Source: Telmatactis stephensoni (lineage: Eukaryota; Cnidaria; Anthozoa; Actiniaria; Isophelliidae). Taken from it: a DNA stretch of 64,000 nucleotides. The stretch is taken from assembly GCA_029948255.1 (NCBI GenBank), contig JALIZF010001815.1, forward strand, positions 124,001 to 188,000, written 5' to 3'. A program made the translations under genes and the position numbers. The notes under the pieces were generated by a model. The model had not been told where the DNA came from. It was given only the letters and a program-made list of their open reading frames with translations, and ran no database searches. Within the stretch, counting starts at the first letter, position 1. Each line of letters opens with the position of its first letter. Shown here piece after piece: positions 10,661-24,796 of the stretch.

Positions 10661-12032
10661 GCGCCGAATTCCCAATCGAGGCTTAAAGGTCTGGCAGGGC
10701 GCTTTGGTTTGAAAAACAAAACAAAACAAAAGCCTTACATTGCCATAGAAGGCAGCGGAGATTTCAAAATGACAACGGAGTATGTTAAGACCAAGAAACG
10801 TCGTCATCTTCAACAAAGGCGTTTTTTATTGTCAAGTCCTGAGAGCTCCAAAAAAAAGTAACAATAACGAAATGTCTAATGTTTTATACATTTGAGTAAA
10901 TATTCATTTCAAAATTGTTGAAATGTACTTGTACTTATATTTTTTATAGTTTTTTTATATTAGATAGAGGGCCACTAGTTTATTAGTTACATCAACTATT
11001 CTGTGCTACCCTCTTTAAATAGTTTATTATTATTATTAATTATTATTATATTATTATGATTATTATTGTTGAACTGGACAGCTTTTAGCAGAACACTGTT
11101 GCATTACAAGTTGGTGTAATATGACATGGCGTACGCGGCAGCAAGTAATTCATGGCAACAATGTCGAGTAATTTTTGAAGCTCGTCCAAAATCCTGAAAC
11201 GCGTTGCCGCAACAATGTTGCGATAACAATCGCAGCAGCGCGGAACGTTACGCTACGTCAACTTTTACCGCTTTGCGCGCGCAAAATGATGTCTTTGGGG
11301 TGTCATACCATGCAATTCACCCTGCTCATGTTCGAATGGCGTGTCAACCTCTGTTTAAGGTTTATTTTAAAAAAGACCATCAAATCTTATGCTAGGACCA
11401 TCAAATCAAAACCATCAAATCTTAACATGTAAAGCCGTTGCCCATGCCATTTTTTTCGCTACTCGATGGAAGAAGTCGCACACAACGCTGAAGAAGTAGA
11501 ACTTGATTCAACTTGTGCAGATGTTGCGCGCACATGCAATTCTGCTGCTGTGATATGTTCCAAGAAAATTACATCGAGTATTCAAGTATAGAGAAATAAA
11601 CGCCCGGCATACGAAAAGCAGGGTTAATTGTTCAGCGCACGTTTGTAACAAAAACTGATGAAAGGAAAGAATATCTTCGCATAGGATTTGTGGTAACAAG
11701 TTTGTCGTGCGTGTCGACTCCCGATAACATCAAACTCACATATACGTACTTTGTTTCCCAATTAGGCTATCCCTATTTAGGTAGATGAAAAGAACTAAAT
11801 GACTAACTCGTTATGTGCTGCTTGATCTAAAACTTCACCAGTGAAAGGACAATCACTCACTCTCACTATTTACATTTGTAACTATCCGAAAAAAACAAGC
11901 ATTGTATTCTTGTTTAGATTACATGTAAAAGCCTTGTTTATGAAAGTCCCATTCCAGGACCTTGAAACCTGGGCCTGAAGAAGTCACGCCCTCTCCTTAT
12001 CGTTTTATTTTCACAAATCTCTGACACCCTTT
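10661..12032. other. Intergenic, repeats only
   Basis: No gene is visible. The stretch holds an AT-rich (TTA)n-like run at about 11023-11068 and two diverged members of the GCAAC/GTTGC repeat family (about 11085-11260 and 11500-11700). Small open frames here cross those repeats and show no protein features. Confidence 0.5.
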
Positions 12033-13387
12033 CTATGTTTCACTAGCTACTTGGCTCATGAACTGTGATTTCTTGATGGCTTCATCAATACGAGTAGCTT
12101 TGATCATACACAAAGTACCAAATATGGATAAGCCAATCATAAAGTAGAATGGCCCTGCCCAGCCATAGTGCTGTACCATCCAACCAATCAAAGGTCCTTC
12201 TATTATAGTCCCAATACTACCAAACCCTAAAAATAACAATGACAATACTGTATTTAATATACATTAGAGTTGTGATTATCAAACAATTGAAGGGTGACTT
12301 TTTGGGTTGACTTATTGATACTTTGACATGGGAAAGTTCACTGATACCATGTCATCAGTTGGGGAAACTTGAAAACAACTGGAAAAGTCATTTCAGTCTT
12401 TTTTTTTTCTCTAGAACTCTTTCTTCAAATACATTGTTTTGATGACTGATTGGCTAAATGTACAGTAATACGAGCAACAAAATTGAGCAATGCTGCGCAT
12501 TTTTCCACCCCAAAACAAACTTGTCTTGCAACAAAATAGTTTGCTGCAAGTTGAGCAAACCCTGACTTATGATTGGATCAATCATGAACATGAAGGAAGC
12601 CATTTCACAGTTTGCAGCGAGACAAGTTGACTTTGGGGTGGTAATACATGCAACATCATGAAATTTTGTTGCAAAAAGTACAGGCACTTGAGCAACTGTC
12701 TACTTGCTGCAACAGACTTTTTCAACTTGCAGCAATTTAACTATTTTGTTGCAAGAGCATGTGTGCAGTGTGTGCCTATACCATAGATGTATTTATTCTA
12801 TCATTATACCATTTATAAGCCCAGATACAGCAGCTTGTGCATTTTCTCTCTCTCCAATGGATGCCGCAATTGAGCCTGACAGGTATGGATCAGGTCCACA
12901 GTTACATGCACCAGCAATGAACATAAACAGACAGTTAATGCCAATACCCATGTGACTTGTAAAGTGGAATAATGCAAGTGCAATGGCACTACCAAAGACC
13001 GTTAGACTAACACCATGTACAGCACGGCCCTGAAGTAACCTGCACAAAATAGATTGTAACTTTATTAAAGAACATACAACATAAAGAATATCTATCCTTT
13101 GCATGATTACTGCCTACATATTCATCATATTGTATACCCCTCTTGCCTCACTTTGACACAGCTAAACAATGACAAGATTAAGTGATTATTTTGCATTATT
13201 GAGTCACTCAAAGCAAGGTGAAGGATGTATAGTTATACTTTTGTTCATATGATTAGTAGCTTTATGCAAAGGGTATAATTATTGTAATGTAGCAAATGAT
13301 GATAATGATTGTGATAAATGCTTAAGACCAAGTCAATTTTGGTGAAAATGATGCTGGTAGATGAAGTTGATGTTGGTGATGATAACA

Positions 13388-13419
<32 letters not shown>

Positions 13420-16400
13420 ACTAAAAGGATATCAGCAGTGGTAGTAGTGATAACAGAGGTCAGTTATAGTGGTAATGGTATACATATTGGTGGTCAACAA
13501 CAATCAAAGCTGCGATGATGATGATGATGACTCCACACATGTAAAAGTACACATATGCCAAAAAGTTCACCTGTTAATCACAACCCCAAGCCCTGCTGAC
13601 CCAACCACTCCACCAATTTCAAATACTGTTGACAAAAGACCTGCTTGGATCTTCGTGTATTTTAACTAGAAATAAACACACTTTGATTAATAATGTGATA
13701 TCTAGGCAGCCCAAAAAGGCAGGTAGGAAGACTGAGGATATGTTTTGGAAATATATTCTATAAACAACGAGTACTTACTGACTGGAAAAGATACATTGGC
13801 AGCCACATATACATGCAATATCGAACAAGTTTGACAGAAAAGTTTGTCCAAGACAATTCAGGAACCATTCTAGAACCAGTGGAAATGCAATATTAGGTTC
13901 AATTACAAAATTGCATATCATACACACTAATGGCCAAACAAGATAATATAATAAAAAAGAAAAGAAATTGCAGTTAATGGCATGTGAAGTTTTACCAACC
14001 TGAGTTTCCAAAGTTCTGCATATGATAGTGTGCGTTGCTCATTAGAAGCTGTTGGAGAACTTTTGGGAAGGTTGGTCTCTAATGATACAGTGTCAGATAT
14101 TAAACAAAATACTAGAATTACAAAAGCTAACACTGTATCGCACTGACAAAATTTCCATGCTGGTGGGGAAAAATTATCGGAACGCCCAGATCTATGTATG
14201 GCAGCATTCCTTACAATGTCAAGCACAGCAGGATTGTTTGAGGGTGTTATACTTATATGATGCAATTTTCACTGCAATGTCGTTGTACACAACTGCTAAG
14301 ATTACAGTCTGGAGCTATGTCTTTGCAACTAGATTAATCTTAAATGGCAATTAATGTTGTGAGGAATATTGTATGAATATTTTGGGGGTGACGTTATTGG
14401 GACTTTGATTCAATTTTTGTTACTAGACTAAATGGAAATCTCAAATGAATGAATGACTGACTGAATGAATGAATGAATGAATGAATGAATGAATGAATGA
14501 ATGAATGAATAGGTGAATGAGTGAATGAACAAACAAATGAATAAATGAACAACTGAATGAACGAACGAACGAACAAACAAACAAACAAACGGACAAACAA
14601 ACAAATGAATGAATATGGTTGAAATATTATCTACATGTACCTTTGCCAGGTACTTGCATGCCTACTTCTTCGGGTGTTTTCATAAAAATAAACACTAGTA
14701 TACCAACTGCACCCTGGTAAATAATAAAGACTTAGTGGTAAAACAAATAAACACTAATATACCAACTGCACCCTGGTAAATAATAAAAGAATTAGTGGTA
14801 AAACATGAAGTACAGTATCTACATTGTAAACTCTTTTCCTATTCTAAGCCATTTTCCCATATATTTTGGAAATCTATTCTAGGCTACATGTAGGTACAAA
14901 CAGTGCATACTGTGTCCCAAATGAAACTGCATGAATATAAAAATTGACTAAAGATACATGATTGTATAGTCTTATGAACATACTCACCACTATAAATGAT
15001 GGAACAAGAAATATCATTTTTAAATCTGGTCCGTAACGAGCTTGTAAATGAACCTAAGAAACAAGGGAAGCTATTAATAGGAGTGATTATGTTTAAGGAT
15101 AACAAGATTAAATTTCAATATTACTGACAATACAATTATAGTCAAAATGAAGCCCCCCCCTCTCATCCAAAATAACAAGTGGCCTATAATAATATTATTT
15201 ATAGAGAGATGTAGACTGACTGACTGACTGACTGACTGACTTACTGGAGTGATGGACAGACAGACAGATGGACAGACTGATGGAAGGACAGATGGATTAA
15301 TGTTATACATGTACTTACAGCTAGAGCACTACCCATTATACCACCAGCAAAAGTACAAGTACCAAAAAGTCCAAAAATTGTAGTCCTTTGTTTGTCGTTA
15401 AACCATGCTCCAAGAGACTTCACACAGTTAGGCCATGCTGTTGCCTACAAAAGCAATAATAATTATAATATCTATTAAGATAATAATTAATTATCAGAAA
15501 ATTTATTTGACTATGGTATTGTAAAATAAATTTGCTTTACAGCATAAATTTAGCTGACTGTAAACTTCTTGTCTTTAGTTTGATAGAATGAATCATGTTT
15601 TTTTACTTACTTGTGAAGTTCCATTTAGAAAAAGTAGAATAGCGAAAACTGGTAAATGAATCCAAAATCCAAATGAAAACTAAGAACAAGAAAATTATGT
15701 TAAAATCCTAACTAGAAATATCAATCATTGATATAATTATATGATACTGCAAAATCTTCACCATGAAATTTGCACGAGATAAAATATTAAATTATAACAG
15801 ATATTATTATCTTACCATAGACAAAGCTGAACCAAGCAAGCAGAATGTCAAAGCTAATCTTGCACCAAATTTATCACCACATGATGCAAATAGAATCTAA
15901 AGCAATGGGCATGGCAACTATGAGAATTATCCTAACAAAAACTAAGGATAGAGAAAGGATCACTTGGGCCCTTAACACATGCACTGAAAAACAGCGCAAG
16001 GAAACTGCCACATGAGGCAATAGCTCAGATGATTTCTTGCTGCAGACATTGCATCTTTGGCTACGTGGCCGGGTCTCAAATTATCAAACAAAACATAAAA
16101 TCGGCACATTGCCTTGCGAAGCAAGTAAAAGAGCACACGGTGAGAAGAGTGCCTCATGTGGCAGTTTCCTCACACAGTTTCTCAGTGTGTGCAGCAAGCT
16201 TAAGCCCTGCCTATTTATGTACATCCCATGAAGTTTAGCTTCTTTGCAATTAAACGTTGATGGCCTTTTCAAATGCATGTATTTGGGAAGAGGGTAAGAG
16301 AGACAAAAGGATTACGTAGACAGAGAATGGATGGATAGATGAATGAATGAATGAATGAATGAATGAGTGAATGGATAAATGAATGAATGAACGAGAGAAT

Positions 16401-18057
16401 GAATAGACTAGAATGAGGAAGAAATAAATTAATAATGAATGAATGAATCAATAAAAGAGACTGAAAAAGGAATAAAAAAGAGACTGAAGGAACAAATATA
16501 AGTGAATTACAGAATGAATGGATGGATGAATGGATGATGAGGGTAATCAACCAATACTACATGTACCAGCTACAGCAAAATGACCAATATAATGGGTTAT
16601 TATATAATGCTAACCCAGCTATAATGGACCATTTATCCATCACTTTAACCCCATGAAAAAAAATCCCTGGTATGACTAACCTATCAATACAGTCCCTTGT
16701 CACTACATTATATCAGGTTTGCATTGAGTAATGTTTATATGTTATATACCTGCATCACGGCATAAGGCAAAAGTAAAGCAGTGTCTAGCCATCCTAGATC
16801 AGTACTTGACAACTTATAAATGTAGCCCAAGTCATGTTTGATCTGTTATGTAAGAAATGCAGTCACAAAATAACTCACAGATTTAGCAAGTGTGATAAAT
16901 TTGAAATCTCCATGCAGGATAGTGGTCTAAATAGCATCTGACCACAGTTCCTTTCAGTTACAAGTGCAATCACCAAATGCCAATCACCGTTTGCTCCATC
17001 AACCTCTTTTGAAATAGCTATATGCACTTCCAGTAGCAAAATGCACATGTATAACAAAGGTAGAAGTAAAATACTAGATCTTAGGGCTTTCCCTGAGTTC
17101 CCCCACCTCACCCTCTGTCATCTATATCTATTTAATTTATTATATATTTCAGATAGTACAGGAGAATGCATTGTTTATGTTTTGCTCATTTGCATAATAT
17201 TGAATTTCAAGCTATAGACAAACAGATGAATTGATGAATTTGAATTCAGCCTCACTGAGGTACGTTGGAACTTCTCGCCAGGATAATCAAAGTGTGACAT
17301 GGTTGTTTCTTTCAACAGTTCAAAGAATGTCTAATTTTTATAGTATGTCATCCGTGCAAGATCAACCCTGCACTCGCCTGTTGAATTATTGTACAGAGGA
17401 AAATCAAACTTTTTTAAATTTTCCCCCTAGTTTCAGGATAGTAACGAGGTATATATTTTTGTCAGTGATCCCGATCCCAGGGCTAAAAATCTGATCCCTG
17501 AGCCAAAAAAATAACACTGATGTGATCCCTGAGCCCCAAAATAACACTGATCCCTGATCCCATATACCTCGTTACTACCCTGTAGTTTGTTTAGCATATA
17601 TATAATAAAACAAAAATAAAATACAAAAGCTTTTTCAGTGCTCCATTCAGTTATATAGCACTAAAATAGGAAGTGCTGAGAGCACTCAAAAAGTGTAGAG
17701 AGCACTTGCCATCTCCCTACACTTCTTCCTTGCTCTCCTCACTTCCTGGTGCTGTATAATTTATTGAACGGAGCACGGAAATAGATATGTTTGCATACTG
17801 GGACTCAAGACTGGGTCCTCGACTATTTCTTTATCAACATCAAAAAAAGAACAGTAAAAAACACAGTTCAATAACATGGTATTACAGTTGAGAGTTAATT
17901 CAAGGAAGTTCTTGATTTATCATTCAAATGTCAAAGTTAGGCATGGCTAAATTATACTCACAACTCCAAGTGGTTTTCTGAGTAAGTAAGTTGAAGCATA
18001 GGCACACCATGTTAGCACAAAGCACAGTGCTTGGCGTCTCTGCAAAGGGTTCACCAT
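12033..18057 (-). CDS. SLC37-family sugar-phosphate/phosphate antiporter
   Basis: Twelve exons join in frame to 430 residues: 17962-18057, 16750-16842, 15816-15896, 15611-15679, 15319-15444, 14988-15053, 14641-14713, 14000-14078, 13779-13869, 13571-13665, 12810-13039 and 12033-12226. The protein is a 12-helix major facilitator. Recognisable SLC37 stretches are LRKPLGV in helix 1, NGTSQATAWPNC in helix 4, the loop with KTPEEVG, VRYCMYMWLPMYL at the start of the second half, LSTVFEIGGVVGS, and the GSIG..GP.IGW end. The length matches SLC37A4 (ER glucose-6-phosphate translocase, 429 aa) rather than the longer SLC37A1-3, but sequence alone does not settle the subtype. It would exchange phosphate for a sugar phosphate across the ER membrane. 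It is divergent with FAM72, with 482 bp between start codons. Intron 6 carries a duplicated copy of the exon 7 acceptor (see findings). Confidence 0.9.
12460..12785. mobile_element. GAGCAACA-family MITE in SLC37 intron 11
   Basis: The left end, CAGTAATACGAGCAACAAAA, matches the termini of the tandem copies at 35558-35903. The interior is rich in TTGCAACA / TGTTGCAA half-sites in opposite orientation. It has no coding capacity and lies within intron 11 of the SLC37 gene. Confidence 0.55.
13383..13420. repeat. (GAT)n microsatellite
   Basis: About twelve GAT units lie in SLC37 intron 10. A second short GATGAT run lies near 13514-13530. The Asp-rich open frame across them is an artefact of the repeat. 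Confidence 0.9.
14446..14615. repeat. (GAAT)n microsatellite, decaying to (GAAC)/(CAAA)
   Basis: A run of GAAT tetramers grades into GAAC and ACAA variants inside SLC37 intron 7. Similar GAAT arrays lie at 16330-16450 (intron 2), and a CTGA array lies at 15211-15240 (intron 5). Confidence 0.9.
14690..14807. repeat. Tandem duplication of an exon 7 edge and its acceptor
   Basis: About 58 bp is repeated directly (from about 14690 and again from about 14748), with only a few mismatches. Each copy includes the first ~24 coding bases of SLC37 exon 7 and its acceptor, reading TTTACCAG|GGTGCAGTTGG on the minus strand. Only the downstream copy (14713) is joined to the rest of the exon. Confidence 0.8.
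15966..16209. mobile_element. MITE with ~50-bp terminal inverted repeats
   Basis: Left arm GGAAACTGCCACATGAGGCA and right arm TGCCTCATGTGGCAGTTTCC pair exactly. The outer parts (ACATGCACTGAAAA.. / ..CTCAGTGTGTGCAG) pair with mismatches. It sits in SLC37 intron 2 and encodes nothing. Confidence 0.75.
17434..17582. mobile_element. Short MITE, GATCCCTGAGCC repeats inside
   Basis: The termini CAGGATAGTAACGAGGTATA and TATACCTCGTTACTACCCTG are inverted repeats with one mismatch. The interior has three GATCCCTGA-type subrepeats. It lies in SLC37 intron 1. Confidence 0.75.
17638..17776. mobile_element. MITE ending GTGCTCC
   Basis: Left arm GTGCTCCATTCAGTTATATA..CAGGAAGTG-like and right arm CACTTCCTGGTGCTGTATAA..GGAGCAC form an imperfect inverted repeat. 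It follows the previous MITE by 55 bp in SLC37 intron 1. Confidence 0.65.
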
Positions 18058-18539
18058 GAATGTCGCTATATCTCTATTTCAAAACGATTTACAAAGGTCA
18101 AAAAAACTCCAGTTGATAAATAAGACACGTCCTCAACCTTCCGCCATCTTGAATATGCTAATTTTAGTTCCAGTCATCCAGATAAAGGCGCGACCACAGG
18201 AAGACCGCAAACTAACAAACTCAAAAGTTCCAACGTTTGCTTTATTTAGCGTGAAATAACAAAGTAATTTATCATTCTCCTTTAAATATAAGAAATTTTG
18301 TCATTTAAAATTTCATTTTTAGAAATAGCAGGTTTTCATGCTGATCGTTGAAGAAGGAATCAGCTGAGATCGCGAGATTTAAACTCCTGTTGCATGCGTG
18401 ACGGTTGCTAGGCAATGGCCAATAAGAGACAAGGATATAACGTTATATGAATTTTGTCTCGAGCAGATCGGCCATTGCTGTGCATCGGAAACTCGTGGTT
18501 TTTGTAAATTTGTATTTTTCCTGATATATCTTTCACAAA
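18058..18539. promoter_or_regulatory. Divergent promoter, SLC37 gene / FAM72
   Basis: The 482 bp between the two start codons must serve both genes. It contains CCAAT-type boxes in either orientation (GGCCAATAAG near 18417) and no obvious TATA box, as is usual for housekeeping bidirectional promoters. Confidence 0.5.
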
Positions 18540-19544
<1,005 letters not shown>

Positions 19545-21157
19545 AATAATCACCAATTATAATTTTCTTATTAGCAAAGAGTTTAATAGTACGTGACATG
19601 ATGTCATCACAGACAATTTACGTCAGTGGAATTAATGGCGATTTGAGAGCATATAAAAAAACACAGATTCGTAGATTATTTGCAAAAAAGGGACAACAGT
19701 TTTTGTATGACTGTTAAATGTTACATAGAAGGAACAAAAATTGTATGAGACACGACGCAGACCCAATATGAATCTGCCTCATCAAGCAAGTTTTTGTCAG
19801 TCATGCAAAATGTGTCCTAACTCATCTCTCTTGGAATTAGATTTCTGGTAATTAGTTAAGTATTTGCCATTGCTTCACATTTTTGTGATAATGACTTTAG
19901 AAAATGAAAATGATTAGGATTCTGCACTTGTATCATCTGCGTTAGTAAAAATTACTGGCCTTTATTTGATGATACAGATCAGGGACATATATTTATAAAA
20001 TGTTTGTGGCTACTTTTAATTACTGCAAACTAACAACAAAAATTTCAACCTGTTGAATATGTGAAAAAAAAAAGGTTAGAATACGATAGAATAGCTTAGT
20101 TTTCAAAAGTCAAACCTTAAAACAAATGAAACTGAATTTCATTTATCTTACAGAGCTATAAATAGAATTATTTTGTATATAAAACAATCATAAACTGTTC
20201 AGTTATGTGTCATATTAGAATGGTGACAATTAAAAGTTTCATAGTGCTTGTAAATGTAAATATGTTGTCATCTTTAAAATCAAATAGATATAAAGTATGC
20301 AATAAAATTTATTGCAGTTATTTGCTTTTGTTCATTTTTCTCTTTGGTAGGGTTTAATCTCCTCTGCAGGCATCACTGCAGGTTTTCTCTGTCCTTGGGC
20401 TTCCTGTTTATGATATTAGTGGAAGACCAGGGGGGAGAGGGAGGATGGGAAGAAATGGATAACCATTGCAAAGGAAGCCTAATACCTGTTGCCAAAGGAA
20501 GCCCAAGGAGTTGCCTGGAGAGGAGGAAACGAAGAAAAAAAATAATTGTTAGCATTTATATAGTGCAAATATCTCCTGGGGGGGACTCCATTGTAAAAGG
20601 ATTGGGTATGCTGGTCACATCTCTTAGGGGTGAAAATCATTGAAGTTTAGAGTATTAGCATTTCCTGGTCTCTCTTACGGTATCAAAAGGGCCCATCACT
20701 TATTATCTTGTTCTCAAAAGGAAGACATTTGCCCAACAAAAGCATGTCAACCGTTCAATTTTATGTTCATTATCATAATATTCATTAGCTTATCTCTTTG
20801 ATAGGGATTAAAAATCGTCCAGCCATGCCCTTCTTAAAAGACTTCTCCCCCCTTCCATGAAATATCTATATGTATATAATCAAATGTGCTAAGAGGCTAG
20901 GTTGAGTTGAGGTCACCATTTCATCCTGGCCTGAGTTCACAATTGACTCCATGATGTCATAGTTTTTGCTTTTTTGCTCTGGTAGCTTGCACACCAAGTC
21001 GGTGTGTGAGCAATTACCACAGGAAGACCAACTGAGGAGCAAATAGACCCACTTATGGAATCAGTCTAAGTTCATAACTGAAGGTTGAAACACAGGGCCC
21101 CCTAATCAAACATAATTTTTTAAAATAAAGGTAATAAAAATGTACCTAAATCGTCGT
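19545..21157. other. FAM72 3' flank, no further gene seen
   Basis: The 3' untranslated region probably runs to the AATAAA at 20301. From 20340 the sequence has short motifs shared with the next MITE (GGGCTTCCTG, AAAGGAAGCC). No coding exon or structured RNA is recognisable. Confidence 0.5.
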
Positions 21158-21435
21158 TGTTTAGTCTTGTTATTTGCGCGTGCATGTGTAATATTCTACT
21201 TGGGCTTCCTGTGGAAAGAGCGCGTGCTCTGCCGTTTTTATAAATTAGTGTTGTCAAGGCAAATGGTGCACAAAAACACATAAATGGTCCCTAGCTTGTT
21301 AGGCGCCTTACAACATTTTCCTGTGACAGGAGACTTACACAGGATACCCACGAAGCCTGCGCACGGTGAAGCATCACAGGAAGCCCAATGCAAAAAGAAT
21401 ATTCCATATATGCGCGCGCGCAAAAGACTAAAACA
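21158..21435. mobile_element. 278-bp MITE with ~60-bp terminal inverted repeats
   Basis: The left end (TGTTTAGTCTT..TTGCGCG..AATATTCT..TTGGGCTTCCTGTG) pairs with the right end (CACAGGAAGCCCAA..AATATTC..GCGCGCGCAAAAGACTAAAACA). The interior encodes nothing. The inner TIR motif GGGCTTCCTGTG recurs in other elements of this window, near 49668 and 51900. Confidence 0.8.
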
Positions 21436-22666
21436 TTTATGAATGATTAAGTAGTGGGCCCTGTGGTTGAAACATGGAGTGATAATAGTGCAAAGCTGTG
21501 CAAGCTCATGCATTTGAAGACATGAAGCCTGGGTGAAGCACTTAGCCCCTTGCTTGGACCACATTCATGATTATTCTTTTGTGCGGGCCTAGCGAGCGTG
21601 AAATTGGAGCTAAGGCATGTCAATTCGATTAACAATAAATTTATTAGGATGAAACCAATAAACATTTAGAAAGTAAAGCTTTGGGAAAGCATATATTGTC
21701 CTACACATTTTGAAAGGAGAGAAAGAGTGAGAGAGAAAGAGAAAAATAAATAGGACTCAACTAAAACTCCCCCATACATTTGCATAATTACATCTTTATA
21801 GTATTAAGGATCTTTTCAAAGAAAGCTCCAGTTGGTTTAAAAATGGCTTTTTGTCTCTCCCCCACCTCTGTTATTAAAACAAACAAAAATTAAGCAGGGT
21901 CAGCTGGAAATGATGAAATAGGAAATATAACTGAACAAAAATGTCCAATATAGACTCTTTCCAATGCTGATCTGTGTGGTAATTTTGTTAAAGGAAGTAT
22001 TTTGATGGTCAAATGGTTCTTGAGCACTGGGGAGTTGTTGAGGCAAGTTGTCCCCAGTAGTGCTGGAATCACTCGTTTGTTTTAGTCCAGGGAAAAGAAA
22101 ACAAAAGAGTTTCCCCAGCTATCATGGGCAACTCTCCTTCAATAAACAGTCCCAAATTATATACTCCAACAATAATTATTCATCTGAATGTCATGTCCTG
22201 GAAATAACTTGATTCCTGGGGATTCCCCATGTATCGTTGTCCAATTCCACAACTAAAGTTAAATGTGAAATTGTGCAAACCCTCGATTACTATAAACATT
22301 TAATGTCATATTAAACGTGGTTAATACATTACCTATACATGTGCACATAGTTCTGTCTACATTTAACATGCTCTAGACTGAACTAGACTTATATGCTTTG
22401 TCAATCATTTTTGCACACATATATATTATATTCCATATAGCTTATAAAATCGACATCGTAAGGCAATGAATTCTAGATACGAGTATTTATCAAACTGATA
22501 GTCTGTACGTATTGTACATTGTTACCACGGATTTGCATGTAAGAGCTGCTAGTACCCCTCATTTGTACACAAGTCTTTCGCAATGCCAGATTGGAATGTC
22601 AGTGATCCCAGGTAGTCTTACAGTGCAAAGCGTTTTTCCATCGCATGGAATACCAGGAAATATATC
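21436..22666. other. Intergenic, nothing recognised
   Basis: AT-rich sequence lies between the MITE and the C/EBP gene on the minus strand, and probably includes that gene's 3' untranslated region. A GAGA-rich run lies at about 21715-21750. No exon is supported. Confidence 0.5.
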
Positions 22667-23056
22667 TTATACATCTTCTTCACGCTCAGTTTTTACTATT
22701 ACTTGAGGAGAATTGTTTTCATCTGTACTGTTCGACGGATTGCCATTTGCAAAGATGACATTCACTCCTGAAGTTGGATTCGAAACTCCGCCATTGGCGA
22801 ATAGCGATCTTAAAACATTGAGTTCTTTTTGCAAAAGTGCAACTTTAATTCGAAGATCTTCATTTTCCTTGGCGAGATCGTCAACTCTTTGCTTTGTTTC
22901 CTCGATTCGTTGTTTTGCTTTTCTTCGACTTTTTCGAACGGCAATATTGTTTCTTTCCCTCTTTTTCATATATTCTTCGCCGCCATCTCCCACCTTATCG
23001 TTGGACATTGATGGGCACTGTCCGTTCGCTGTTCGCTTTGAATCCGTCTCTGACAT
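22667..23056 (-). CDS. CEBPG: C/EBP-gamma-like bZIP transcription factor
   Basis: This is a 129-residue intronless protein. Residues 31-50 are the C/EBP basic region ([20 protein letters not shown]) with the signature N-x2-A-V-x-K-S-R that reads the CAAT half-site. A leucine zipper follows at about 52-86, with heptad V/L/L/V/L/L positions ending [10 protein letters not shown]. As in vertebrate C/EBP-gamma there is no long N-terminal activation domain, so the protein would act as a heterodimer partner for other C/EBP or ATF factors in the nucleus. The tail ends with VIVKTE, a likely sumoylation-type site. The intronless structure is normal for C/EBP genes. The symbol rests on the short architecture and the basic region, not on a tree. 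Confidence 0.88.
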   Translation of the reverse strand: MSETDSKRTANGQCPSMSNDKVGDGGEEYMKKRERNNIAVRKSRRKAKQRIEETKQRVDDLAKENEDLRIKVALLQKELNVLRSLFANGGVSNPTSGVNVIFANGNPSNSTDENNSPQVIVKTEREEDV

Positions 23057-23760
23057 GATAAAATGTTCTAGAATTCTTGATCAAATGCGCTAAAACTCCT
23101 TTAGTGTAACTTTCTATGATCAATGACTCACAAAACGAGCTTCTGATAGTTTTGACACTTGCGCAATACTTTATCTGGTCCCCAGGCCTCGGACCGTGAC
23201 ATTACGCAATAGTTTCTTTTGTGTCGCAAGATCCGCGGAAATTAATCAAGCAATACGTCTATATTTAACTTAGAATAAAATAATGATGAAACACTCAAAA
23301 GCTTGAAAAAAAATCCGTTTTTCCGCAGAATGTCTTATTCAGGAATTTCGAAAACAAGTATTTTTTTATCTCTTTGAGTTTTTTGCGATAGGTAACATTT
23401 GATATTCTGTGCATTGCGTGACAGCAAGCACAACATTTATTTGGAAGACGAAAATGTAGTAAAAAAACAAATAAATACATAAAAAAATAAAGATAATAAA
23501 ATTAGAAATTTCAAAAAATCAAGAATTAGTGTAAGAAATATCATATTATGCTTTTGGCCAAGATTTATTAATTAATTCAAATTTAACAGTTTTCTTTGTT
23601 TTATGGCTAATCAAGGATTTTATCCAGATAAAGCCCAGGGATTAAAATTTTGGTGAAAAAATCTTTTGATAAATGACTGTGGGATTTGAGCGCAACACTT
23701 ATAGTAACTCTTACTCTTAGAAAATAATAGACCTTGTACATTGTATTCACAAATGTGTTA

Positions 23761-23963
23761 AGTTCCAGAAAATATCCATACCCCCACCATGGAGGGATTT
23801 GGAAATTCTGGATGGGAGGGGGGTATCAATTTAGTATTTGACTGTCTTGGGCCAGATTGGAAAAAAGCATATGCTTTCTTTGTTACCCAATAAAGTTTAT
23901 TATTATTATTATTACTATTTACAAATTCCCTCTGAGGTGGGGGTAGAGATATTTCCTGGAACT
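23761..23963. mobile_element. Fold-back element copy containing a LINE-tail-like segment
   Basis: The ends (GTTCCAGAAAATATCCATACC..GGAGGGATTT; AAATTCCCTCTGAGGTGGGGG..TTTCCTGGAACT) match the outer arms of the element at 1569-1968. Between them, 23840-23917 reads like the 3' tail of a non-LTR retrotransposon (…GTTACCCAATAAAGTTTATT followed by (ATT)n). This looks like a retroposon end captured in or inserted into the fold-back. Confidence 0.6.
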
Positions 23964-24574
23964 CCACAATGTTTTCCAAAATCAGTGTAACAAGTCTCCA
24001 GAGAATTTCTTTTTTAAATTGTCTTCAAAATTTTTTGTGAGCATCCCTGAGAATAAGGATAGTAAAACAAACAAACAAAACAAAAGGAAGGAAGAAAGTA
24101 AGAAAGGAAGGAAGGTAGGAAGGAAGGAAACAAAGAATAGATGATGATTTTCTTTACTGCCAACTGATATATTTTTCACTTTGTTACTCTCTTCAAATCC
24201 AAACTACATTACATGTACATTTCAATATTTACATTGAAATAATAAATTCCAAACAATTCTTACATCCAAGTCTAAAATATACATCTCTAAATTCTATTAT
24301 ATCCATGGAATGTACTAATTTGACCAAAAACTGCCAATTAAGTAATTTATTGATGAACAAAAAATAAATGATTGCCTTGGGGAGGAATTAGGATGTATAC
24401 AGGGAGATGCAAAATCTAGATTTAAAATGGTCGATAATAACTATTTACTGGCATTTCGAGCCTTAGCAGTAGTATAATTTTATTTCAGCAGGATAAACCA
24501 TTCAGAAAATTACAAAGAATTAACTGTTATCAACTGGTGCCTTAAATAAAATTATAAATGCCTTGGCCCTTCGG

Positions 24575-24605
<31 letters not shown>

Positions 24606-24618
24606 GATTTTATACACA

Positions 24619-24796
24619 ATAGACCTCTTTACCTTTGTTTTTTGTTTACCCATTTCAGACCACGTGATGTCACTCTTGGGAATTAATTCTTTCTTATGTT
24701 AATAGGTTAACATTTTCATCATAAAAGAGCAATTCTCAAGGGAATGTCACATGGTCTGAAATGGGCAATTTGGATACGAAGGTAAAGAGGTCTATT
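24619..24796. mobile_element. MITE, TIR AATAGACCTCTTTACC
   Basis: AATAGACCTCTTTACCTT and AAGGTAAAGAGGTCTATT are exact inverted repeats. Inner arms CCCATTTCAGACCACGTGA / TCACATGGTCTGAAATGGG pair with one mismatch. The total is about 178 bp with no coding sequence. Confidence 0.85.

Noticed and set aside
13318..13518. Asp-rich small protein
   Set aside because: It is the translation of a (GAT)n microsatellite inside an SLC37 intron.
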